A stretch of 33,153 nucleotides of DNA, taken from positions 1 through 33,153 of the forward strand of contig CAITQC010000015.1 in NCBI GenBank assembly GCA_903894425.1, in the 5' to 3' direction. Below the pieces are notes generated by a model. The model was not told the origin of the DNA, searched no databases, and saw only the letters and a list, made by a program, of their open reading frames with translations. Source of the stretch: an uncultured Actinomycetes bacterium (GTDB lineage Bacteria > Actinomycetota > Actinomycetes > Nanopelagicales > Nanopelagicaceae). Of this stretch, positions 24,761-33,153 are shown in pieces (the first letter of the stretch is position 1; each line of letters opens with the position of its first letter). A program made the translations under genes and the position numbers.

Positions 24761-26802
24761 GTTCAATGTCAGGTTGGTCAGAGTTAGATGATCGCGCCGT
24801 TGCCTACGCACGCGCATTAGCAGCAGATGCCGTACAAAAAGTTGGCAATGGCCACCCAGGCACTGCGATGTCTTTGGCACCAGTTGCCTATAACTTATTT
24901 CAGCGTCATTTAGTCCATGATCCATCTGATGCACAATGGCTTGGCAGAGATAGGTTTATCCTCTCGTGCGGTCATTCATCGTTAACGCTGTACATCCAAC
25001 TTTACTTAAGCGGATATGGCCTGGAACTTAAAGATCTGCAAGAGTTTCGTACATGGGGTTCATTGACGCCAGGACACCCCGAATACGGTCACACGGTTGG
25101 TGTTGAGATGACAACTGGACCATTGGGGCAAGGAGTCGCCACTGCAGTTGGAATGGCGATGGCTGCACGTTATGAGCGAGGTTTATTGGATCCGGATGCA
25201 CCTGCAGGTGCATCACTTTTTGATCACAGTATCTGGGTCATTTGCTCTGATGGAGATTTGCAGGAGGGTGTTAGCGCTGAGGCATCTTCTCTTGCAGGTA
25301 CGCAAGAACTAGGAGCACTCAATCTTATTTACGATGACAATCGAATATCGATTGAGGGCGACACGCACAATGCATTTACCGAAGATGTATCTGCACGTTA
25401 TCGCGCTTATGGTTGGCATGTCATTGATGTCGCCGCTGCCGCAAACGGAAATGTTGATCTAGTTGCTTTAGATGCTGCAATGGTTGCGGCCAAGAAGGAA
25501 ACTAATAAACCAACATTGATTCGAATGAAATCAGTCATTGCTTGGCCTGCACCACATGCCCAAGGAACTGCTGGATCACATGGATCGGCTCTTGGTGATG
25601 AAGAAATCGCTGCAACCAAAGTTGCTTTGGGATTGAACCCACAAGAAATCTTTGCAATGCCTACGCAAGTTTTGGAACATGCTCGCCAAGTGAAAGTACG
25701 TGGCGCACAGTTGCGCGCAGATTGGGATGCCAGGTTTACACAGTGGGAAACCACTCACCCAGAAAAGGCTTTACTTCTTTCACGCCTTCGCACTAAAGAG
25801 CTTCCTGCAGGTTGGGATTCGCAGATTCCAGTTTTTGCACCGGGTAAAGATGTCGCAACCCGTGCTGCATCTGGTCAAGTCATCAATGCGATTGCAAAAA
25901 CGTTGCCAGAGTTTTGGGGCGGCTCGGCTGATTTAGCTGGATCAAACAACACCAGCATCGAAGGTGGCGGTTCCTTCTTACCGGCAACTAGTGCGATCAA
26001 AGGTGCCAATCCTTACGGACGTGTAATCCACTTCGGTATCCGCGAACATGCGATGGGTTCGATTCTTAATGGAATTGCTATCCATGGATTGAGCCGTTCA
26101 TTTGGTGGAACATTCGCAGTCTTTAGTGATTACATGCGTGGGGCTGTCCGATTAGCCGCGCTCATGAATGTTGCCTCCACATTTGTGTGGACTCACGATT
26201 CAATTGGAGTCGGCGAAGATGGTCCTACACATCAGCCAATCGAACACTTTGCAGCACTTCGTGCAATTCCAGGCCTAGATGTAGTTCGCCCCGGAGATGC
26301 CAATGAAGTAGCTGAAAGCTGGAAGAAGATTCTTCTTCGCGGGCGGGCTACTGGAATTTTATTATCGCGCCAAAACTTGCCAGTATTTGATCGCACAGAT
26401 TGTTCACCTGCATCCGGAACTGCCAATGGAGCTTATATTCTCAAGGACTCAGAGGGTGCACAAGCGATTTTGATTGCAACAGGATCTGAAGTATCACTGG
26501 CATTAGAAGTTCAAAAATCTTTAGCTGCCGAAGGTATTGCAGTTCGTGTAGTAAGTGCACCATGCCTTGAATGGTTTGCCGAACAGGATCAGGCTTACAA
26601 AGACTCAGTTCTACCGAAATCGATTGCTTTAAAGGTAAGCATTGAAGTCGGCATTGCACAGGGCTGGCGCGAGTTAATTGGTGATGCTGGAATCGCAATC
26701 TCACTTGAACATTACGGAGCATCAGCTGATGCTAAGAAACTATTTAACGAATTTGGCTTCTCTGTTGAAGCAATCACTACCAAGATCAAGGCGGCGCTAT
26801 AA
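24757..26802 (+). CDS. tkt: Transketolase
   Basis: Thiamine-diphosphate enzyme of the non-oxidative pentose phosphate pathway, moving two-carbon units between sugar phosphates. The 681-aa protein is complete: substrate histidines H33 (NGHPGTAMS) and H73 (CGHSSLT), the ThDP motif SDGDLQEGVSAEASSLAG (from 164), and the pyrimidine domain with DSIGVGEDGPTHQPIEH. It starts inside the ctaA stop (ATGA) and its stop directly abuts tal. Confidence 0.97.
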   Translation: MSSMSGWSELDDRAVAYARALAADAVQKVGNGHPGTAMSLAPVAYNLFQRHLVHDPSDAQWLGRDRFILSCGHSSLTLYIQLYLSGYGLELKDLQEFRTWGSLTPGHPEYGHTVGVEMTTGPLGQGVATAVGMAMAARYERGLLDPDAPAGASLFDHSIWVICSDGDLQEGVSAEASSLAGTQELGALNLIYDDNRISIEGDTHNAFTEDVSARYRAYGWHVIDVAAAANGNVDLVALDAAMVAAKKETNKPTLIRMKSVIAWPAPHAQGTAGSHGSALGDEEIAATKVALGLNPQEIFAMPTQVLEHARQVKVRGAQLRADWDARFTQWETTHPEKALLLSRLRTKELPAGWDSQIPVFAPGKDVATRAASGQVINAIAKTLPEFWGGSADLAGSNNTSIEGGGSFLPATSAIKGANPYGRVIHFGIREHAMGSILNGIAIHGLSRSFGGTFAVFSDYMRGAVRLAALMNVASTFVWTHDSIGVGEDGPTHQPIEHFAALRAIPGLDVVRPGDANEVAESWKKILLRGRATGILLSRQNLPVFDRTDCSPASGTANGAYILKDSEGAQAILIATGSEVSLALEVQKSLAAEGIAVRVVSAPCLEWFAEQDQAYKDSVLPKSIALKVSIEVGIAQGWRELIGDAGIAISLEHYGASADAKKLFNEFGFSVEAITTKIKAAL

Positions 26803-27888
26803 ATGAGCGTTGCAGATATTGCCGCCGGCGGAACATCAATCTGGCTAGATGATCTATCCCGGGCCAAGATCACCGGTACTGATACGCATTCGTTGCCATC
26901 TCGTATCGCAGTCTCTGGCGTTGTTGGTGTAACTACAAATCCATCTATCTTTGCAGCTGCAATCGCTGGAGCCCAAGAATATTCAGCAGATATCGCTTCG
27001 ATGAAAAGCGCCGACGTTGACGCCGTAGTTCAAAAACTGACTACCGATGATGTTCGCGCCGCTTGTGATCTATTTAAGGATATCTACTCATCTACAAAGG
27101 GTGTCGATGGTCGAGTCAGCATTGAAGTCGACCCACGTCTTGCTCATGACACCGAGGCAACAATCGCCGCGGGCAAAGAGCTCTGGGCCTTAGTTGATCG
27201 TCCGAATCTGATGATTAAAGTTCCTGCAACTATTGAAGGCTTACCGGCAGTAACTGCTCTGATTGCTGCAGGGATTTCAGTCAATGTCACTTTAATTTTT
27301 TCAGTTAAGAGATATGGCGCCGTAATCGATGCCTATATGTCAGGCATAGAAGCAGCAACAAATCCTGGCCATGTTCACTCCGTCGCTTCATTCTTTGTGA
27401 GCCGTATCGATTCAGCCGTTGATGCGCTGCTGAAAAAAGATGGATCTGAAGCGGCCACTGCTTTGCTGGGTAGCGCTGCAATCGCAAATGCGCATTTGGC
27501 ATATCAACTCTTTGAAGAAAAGTTTTCATCCATGCGTTGGCAAGCACAGGTTGAACGAGGAGCAGTCAAACAACGTCCGTTGTGGGCTTCCACGGGCGTT
27601 AAGGATCCTGCATACGATGACACTCGTTATGTGGTCGAACTCATTGCTCCCGAAACAGTAAACACAATGCCTCAAGCAACTCTTGATGCAGTTATTGATC
27701 ATGGAAAGGTCCGTAGCAACACAATTACGTCAAACTATTCTGCCGCCGTCGATGTTTTCAAAGCCCTGTCATCCCTCAACATCTCTCTTGATGCAGTTAC
27801 GGCTGAGTTAGAGAGCGATGGGGTTAAGAAATTTGCACAAGCATGGAATGAACTTCTAGATAATGTGAAGGCAGCTCAGAACTCATGA
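26803..27888 (+). CDS. tal: Transaldolase
   Basis: Transfers a three-carbon unit between sedoheptulose-7-phosphate and glyceraldehyde-3-phosphate. The 361-aa protein belongs to the longer actinobacterial/plastid-like type. VGVTTNPSIF is at about 41-50 and the Schiff-base lysine is K139 in LMIKVPATIEG. Its ATG follows the tkt stop with no gap, and its stop overlaps the pgi start as ATGA. Confidence 0.96.
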   Translation: MSVADIAAGGTSIWLDDLSRAKITGTDTHSLPSRIAVSGVVGVTTNPSIFAAAIAGAQEYSADIASMKSADVDAVVQKLTTDDVRAACDLFKDIYSSTKGVDGRVSIEVDPRLAHDTEATIAAGKELWALVDRPNLMIKVPATIEGLPAVTALIAAGISVNVTLIFSVKRYGAVIDAYMSGIEAATNPGHVHSVASFFVSRIDSAVDALLKKDGSEAATALLGSAAIANAHLAYQLFEEKFSSMRWQAQVERGAVKQRPLWASTGVKDPAYDDTRYVVELIAPETVNTMPQATLDAVIDHGKVRSNTITSNYSAAVDVFKALSSLNISLDAVTAELESDGVKKFAQAWNELLDNVKAAQNS

Positions 27889-29414
27889 TTTCAATTACTG
27901 GCGATTCAATAAGCAAAATTGACCGTAACGATTCACGTTATCTAGCCCTGCTTCAAGCCCACGCACGACTTGCCGCAAAAGACCCAACTATCTGGGGCAA
28001 AGAAGCTGAAGCTGAAGCAACTATCCGTTTAAATTGGATCGATCTTCCAGAAAGTTCCCGTGAATTGCTTCCTGCTCTAGATGCTCTTTATGCGAAGCAT
28101 CGCGACAAAGAAAACGTTATCTTGTGCGGGATGGGTGGCTCATCCCTTGGTCCAGAGGTAATCGCTCAAAGCTTTAAAAAGAAACTCTTTATCTTAGATT
28201 CAACAGATCCTAACTATGTAGCACATGCACTTGACTGCGATTTAGGAAAAAGCATTGTTGTTGTTAGCTCTAAATCAGGTTCAACGATTGAAACAGCTTC
28301 TCAACGTGCTCTATTTGAATCTACTTTGATAAAAGCCGGTTTAGTCCCACAAAACCACATGGTAATAGTTACAGACCCTGGCTCACCTTTAGATAAAGAT
28401 AGCCGTGCTAATGGTTTTGCTGTCATTAATGCAGATCCCAATGTTGGAGGCCGGTTTAGCGTTCTTAGTGCCTTTGGCTTAGTGCCAGCAGCGCTTATCG
28501 GTGTTGATGTTTCAGTTCTTCTAGATAATGCAAGTGATGCAAAATCAGCCTTCATAGCCGACCCAAGTATGGTTGTAGATATCGCATACTTATTGAGTTA
28601 CTGCGCAGGGCAATATCTAACATTTACAGATGAGGCTTCTGGAATGCCTGGGTTAAGTGATTGGGCAGAACAGTTAATAGCTGAGTCAACTGGAAAAAAT
28701 CAAGTGGGTCGACTTCCAATAGTTATTGAGAAGAGTCAAGGTTCCCCCGGTGTTTTCTCAATCGCCTATGCAGGTAGCGCAGATCTAGTCGTAGAAGCCG
28801 ATCTTGCTTCTCAATTCATAATCTGGGAATGGGTCACTGCATTAGTTGGATCTGCCTTAGAGATTGATCCATTTAATCAACCCAATGTAACTGAAGCTAA
28901 AGAACAAACTTCAGCGCTGCTCAAAGAGTGGGCGGGGATAATGCCTGAATTCGTACCAGATCAAAGTGATGGCTCGATTGAGATTTTTGGCAATGGCAAA
29001 GATTTAGCCGATGCGTTAGATGTTTTCACAAAAAACATTCCCGCCAATGGATATGTGGCAATCATGGCTTATCTAGATCGCAAGGATGACGCTGCCATCG
29101 CACAAATTCGTGCGCTGCTCTCTGCAAAGATTGGTCGGCCAGTTACCTTTGGTTGGGGTCCACGCTTTCTGCATTCAACTGGTCAGTTCCACAAAGGTGG
29201 CCAACAAAATGGCGCCTTCTTGCAAATCACTGGGGATGCTTCAACTGATATCGAAATTCCCGAACAGAGTTTTGGTTTTAGAACCCTAGTCACCGCTCAA
29301 GCCTTAGGTGATGGAAGAGCTCTTGCCTCAAGAAAATACCCGCTCCTTCGATTGAATTTAACCAATCGCAGTGCGGGTATCGACCAACTACTTGATGCGC
29401 TTAAAAGGATTTAA
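27885..29414 (+). CDS. pgi: Glucose-6-phosphate isomerase
   Basis: Interconverts glucose-6-phosphate and fructose-6-phosphate, linking glycolysis to the pentose phosphate enzymes upstream. The 509-aa protein has CGMGGSSLGPEV (81-92), the phosphate-binding SSKSGSTIET (128-137), NVGGRFSVLS and DPFNQPNVTEAK. It resembles the Pgi half of known Tal-Pgi fusion enzymes more than the longer E. coli form. It overlaps tal by 4 nt. Its stop codon overlaps that of rbpA on the other strand (TTAA). Confidence 0.94.
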   Translation: MISITGDSISKIDRNDSRYLALLQAHARLAAKDPTIWGKEAEAEATIRLNWIDLPESSRELLPALDALYAKHRDKENVILCGMGGSSLGPEVIAQSFKKKLFILDSTDPNYVAHALDCDLGKSIVVVSSKSGSTIETASQRALFESTLIKAGLVPQNHMVIVTDPGSPLDKDSRANGFAVINADPNVGGRFSVLSAFGLVPAALIGVDVSVLLDNASDAKSAFIADPSMVVDIAYLLSYCAGQYLTFTDEASGMPGLSDWAEQLIAESTGKNQVGRLPIVIEKSQGSPGVFSIAYAGSADLVVEADLASQFIIWEWVTALVGSALEIDPFNQPNVTEAKEQTSALLKEWAGIMPEFVPDQSDGSIEIFGNGKDLADALDVFTKNIPANGYVAIMAYLDRKDDAAIAQIRALLSAKIGRPVTFGWGPRFLHSTGQFHKGGQQNGAFLQITGDASTDIEIPEQSFGFRTLVTAQALGDGRALASRKYPLLRLNLTNRSAGIDQLLDALKRI

Positions 29415-29752
29415 TCTTCATCATCTCCGCGAAGTTTACGTAATGCATCCTCTAGAAGCATTTCACCCTCAGCATCGGTTCGGCGCTCTTTAACGTAGGC
29501 AAGGTGAGTCTTGTAAGGCTCGTTCTTAACTGGGCTAGGTGGATTATTGCGATCGCGTCCTGCTGGGTATCCGCACTTAGGACAGTCCCACTCAGCCGGG
29601 ATTACAACTGTTTCTTCGACGGCAAACGATGGTCGCACTTCGTGGCCATTGGCACAGAAATATGAAACATAGGCGCGAGCAATCGAATCACCGCGTTCTG
29701 CCTCGCCCATTGGGCCGGCGCCGACTCGGCTTCCGCGAATTGCACTTGCCAT
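29411..29752 (-). CDS. rbpA: RNA polymerase-binding protein RbpA
   Basis: Actinobacteria-specific transcription factor that binds the group 1 sigma factor and stabilises open promoter complexes. The 113-aa protein has the Zn-site residues C33, H37, C57 and C60 (FCANGH; WDCPKCG) and the signature NEPYKTHLAYVKERR. The N-terminal IRGSRVGAGP is the RbpA tail that reaches toward DNA. A strong GGGAG lies 6 nt before the ATG. It is the last gene of the gap-pgk-tpiA-secG row, an unexpected partner for glycolysis genes. Confidence 0.95.
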   Translation of the reverse strand: MASAIRGSRVGAGPMGEAERGDSIARAYVSYFCANGHEVRPSFAVEETVVIPAEWDCPKCGYPAGRDRNNPPSPVKNEPYKTHLAYVKERRTDAEGEMLLEDALRKLRGDDED

Positions 29753-29804
29753 GTGTTACTCCCTTTAATTAATGAAATATGACTGCGCTCGTTAAGAAAA
29801 CGAT

Positions 29805-30032
29805 TTACTTAAGTACAAGACTTAATGCCACAACAAATGCAAACCAGAGTCCGCCAACAACGATTGTGATGCGATCTAGGTTGCGCTCTACAACCGATGA
29901 TCCACCGTAGTTAGTAGAGATTCCGCCACCAAATAAGTCGGAAAGACCACTGCCCTTGCCTTTATGTAGGAGGACGAGCAGGATCATAAGAACACTTGTA
30001 ATGACAAGCAGGATTGATAGAGCTAATTTCAC
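29805..30032 (-). CDS. secG: Protein translocase subunit SecG
   Basis: Small subunit of the SecYEG channel in the inner membrane. It is 75 aa, starting at GTG with AAGGAG 9 nt upstream. Two hydrophobic segments (about 3-22 and 53-73) flank the conserved loop HKGKGSGLSDLFGGG. SecG next to tpiA-pgk-gap is a common arrangement in actinobacteria. The 57-nt gap upstream has no clear promoter or terminator. Confidence 0.95.
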   Translation of the reverse strand: MKLALSILLVITSVLMILLVLLHKGKGSGLSDLFGGGISTNYGGSSVVERNLDRITIVVGGLWFAFVVALSLVLK

Positions 30033-30089
30033 GTTGTCGAACTCCTTGTTTCGTAGAGGGTAAGGATACCTGTAAAAGGCCGTTAACCC

Positions 30090-30866
30090 TTACTCGGATT
30101 GCGCGTAGAACTTAACAATCTTGGCCAATTCCTCAGGATCAAGGCTGGCTCCCCCGATTAGGGCGCCATCGACATCTTCCTTTTTCATGATTTCAGCGAC
30201 GTTAGAGGATTTCACAGAACCGCCGTAGAGGATGCGCATGCTGGATGCAATCTCGGCAGAGCCGATATTTTCAATCTCTTCGCGAATAGCAGCACAAACT
30301 TCTTGAGCATCTTCTGGAGTGGCAACCTTGCCTGTACCAATAGCCCAGACTGGTTCATATGCGATAACGATCTTTTTTAACTCTGGCTTAGTGAGGCCTT
30401 CCAGGCCAGCTCGAACTTGGCGGATTACATGACTTACATGGGCACCAGATTCACGGATTGCTAGCTCTTCACCAACGCAGAAGATTGGGATAATTTCATT
30501 TGCTAATGCAGCCTTAATCTTTCGATTAATAAGTGCATCTGATTCATTATGGATCGCACGGCGTTCTGAGTGGCCGATAAGAACATAAGTGCAACCGAGT
30601 TTGTGCAACATTGAACCCGCAATATCGCCAGTGAAAGCGCCACTGGCTTCAGGAGAAAGATCCTGTGCGCCATAGGTTAAACGCAAACGATCTCCATCAA
30701 TCAAAGTCTGAATTGAACGGATATCAGTAAATGGAGGAATTATGGCAACATCTACAGCATCATAATCTTTGTCATCGAGTGAATAAACCAATTTCTGGGC
30801 AACTGCAATCGCCTCGAGGTGATTGAGATTCATCTTCCAGTTTCCAGCCATTAATGGTTTACGCAT
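30090..30866 (-). CDS. tpiA: Triosephosphate isomerase
   Basis: Interconverts dihydroxyacetone phosphate and glyceraldehyde-3-phosphate. The 258-aa TIM barrel has K11 in NWKMN, H99 in IGHSERR, and the catalytic E171 in [12 protein letters not shown], with the phosphate gripper loop GGSVKSSN near the C-terminus. It begins 9 nt after pgk with a GGGAG ribosome site. Confidence 0.97.
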   Translation of the reverse strand: MRKPLMAGNWKMNLNHLEAIAVAQKLVYSLDDKDYDAVDVAIIPPFTDIRSIQTLIDGDRLRLTYGAQDLSPEASGAFTGDIAGSMLHKLGCTYVLIGHSERRAIHNESDALINRKIKAALANEIIPIFCVGEELAIRESGAHVSHVIRQVRAGLEGLTKPELKKIVIAYEPVWAIGTGKVATPEDAQEVCAAIREEIENIGSAEIASSMRILYGGSVKSSNVAEIMKKEDVDGALIGGASLDPEELAKIVKFYAQSE

Positions 30867-30875
30867 AATTGCTCC

Positions 30876-32062
30876 CTATAAGCCAAGTGCTTGAAGACCA
30901 GGAAGTTCCTTGCCCTCTAAATATTCTAATGAAGCTCCACCGCCAGTTGAAATATATCCAAAATCAGAATCAACAAAACCTAAAGCACGAACTGCAGCGG
31001 CCGAGTCTCCCCCGCCGACAACTGATATGCCAGAGACTTTAGTTAGCGCTGTTGCGACTACCTTTGTTCCGGCTGCAAAATTAGCAAATTCAAATACACC
31101 CATTGGGCCATTCCAAAATACTGTTTTACATTTTTCGATTTCGTCAGCAAATGCCTTAGCAGAATCTGGTCCGATGTCTAATCCCATTTGATCTGCAGGG
31201 ATTGCATCTGATGAAACTAATGTCGGTGGTGCATCGGCTGAAAATGTTGGAGCGACAACGATATCTGTTGGGAGCACCAGCTTGACTCCCTTTTCTGCAG
31301 CTTTTGCAATTAAACCTTTAACTACATCGAGCATCTCATCCTCGACTAGTGAAGTTCCGACCTCTTTGCCTTGTGCTTTAAGGAAAGTGAAAACCATTCC
31401 ACCGCCGATTGCAAGGACATCAACTTTTCCGAGAAGATTTTCGATAACACCCAACTTATCTGAAACCTTTGCTCCACCCAAAACAACTCCATATGGACGC
31501 TCTGGATTAATTGTAAGTTTCTTTAAAACTTCTACTTCGGCAGCAACTAAAGTTCCAGCTGCGTGTGGAAGAAGTTTAGGAAGATCAAAGACGGATGCGT
31601 GTTTACGGTGGACTGCACCAAATCCATCGCCCACATATACATCAGCTAGCTCTGCAAGCTCTGCTGCAAAGACAGTTCGCTCTGACTCCTCTTTACTTGT
31701 TTCTGCCGCGTTAAAGCGGATATTTTCAAGGAGAAGAATCTGACCTGGCTGTAATGCAGCAGCAGCTGCCGTGAGCTTTGGTCCAGTTACTTCGCCCGGG
31801 AAGATAATCTCTTTGCCCAATAGTTCGCCTAACCGCTTTGCAACTGGCGCTAATGAAAGTTCGGGTTTAGCTTCACCTTTTGGTCGGCCCAAGTGAGCGG
31901 CGATGACTAAGGATGCGCCTTTTTCAAGTAGCAGTTCAATAGTGGGAAGCGAGGCTTTGATTCGGCCATCATCTTTAATAACCCCTTCTTTCAAAGGGAC
32001 ATTAAGATCACAGCGAAGAAATACTCGCTTTCCAGCTACATCAAGAGTTGCAAGCTCTGACA

Positions 32063-32063
<1 letters not shown>
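30876..32063 (-). CDS. pgk: Phosphoglycerate kinase
   Basis: Produces ATP and 3-phosphoglycerate from 1,3-bisphosphoglycerate. The 395-aa two-domain protein has RCDLNVPL (17-24), AAHLGRPKG (55-63), GGAKVSDKLGVI (196-207) in the hinge and nucleotide region, and the glycine-rich GGGDSAAAV near the C-terminus. Its ATG shares a base with the gap stop (TAATG), coupling the two consecutive glycolytic steps. Confidence 0.97.
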
Positions 32064-33151
<1,088 letters not shown>

Positions 33152-33153
33152 GC

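Noticed and set aside
31282-31743. 153-aa plus-strand ORF opposite pgk
   Set aside because: Antisense of intact pgk; low-complexity Ser/Thr/Pro translation without a domain.

Overview
This 33 kb window is dense chromosomal housekeeping sequence from an actinobacterium with an AT-leaning genome (by eye clearly below 50% G+C). Actinobacterial markers are RbpA, a SufR-led suf operon, an InhA-like FabI next to FabG, a DUF3099 gene beside SURF1, and the order infC-rpmI-rplT-trmH-pheST-argCJBD-argR-argH-tyrS. Low G+C, near-zero intergenic space and many ATGA/TAATG overlaps point to a streamlined aquatic lineage such as the freshwater acI group (Nanopelagicales, e.g. Planktophila/Nanopelagicus). That placement is inference, not proof.

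Layout, right to left along the main minus-strand blocks. (1) 33061-29411, minus: gap-pgk-tpiA-secG-rbpA (lower glycolysis, Sec translocon, RNA polymerase factor). (2) 23879-29414, plus: ctaA-tkt-tal-pgi (heme A synthesis, then non-oxidative pentose phosphate enzymes and glucose-6-phosphate isomerase), meeting rbpA tail to tail with overlapping stop codons. (3) 23797-15652, minus: sufR-sufB-sufD-Rieske ferredoxin-sufC-sufS-sufU-sufT-like-ABC exporter (iron-sulfur cluster assembly). (4) 14702-15672, plus: DUF3099-SURF1, converging on the ABC gene with a 21-nt overlap. (5) 14629-13153, minus: fabG-fabI (fatty acid synthesis). (6) 12944-179, minus: infC-rpmI-rplT-trmH-pheS-pheT, then argC-argJ-argB-argD-argR-argH-tyrS. 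(7) At the left edge, a strong minus-strand promoter pointing out of the window.

No mobile element, CRISPR array, tRNA, rRNA body, toxin-antitoxin or defence system was seen, and there is no gene-free stretch over 300 bases. The largest gap is the 208-nt infC leader. I found no novel multi-gene system. The interest lies in regulation and gene loss: TANNNT -10 boxes 6-7 nt before the ATG at six operon heads (leaderless mRNAs); an AUC start for infC with a Shine-Dalgarno that can pair with an upstream anti-SD; a perfect 15-bp hairpin just after the trmH start codon; paired inverted repeats at the sufR/ctaA divergent promoter; an ARG-box-like palindrome in the argC promoter; clean absence of argF and argG from the arg cluster and of zwf-opcA-pgl and ctaB from the central carbon cluster; and an acetylglutamate kinase without room for an N-terminal arginine-sensing extension.
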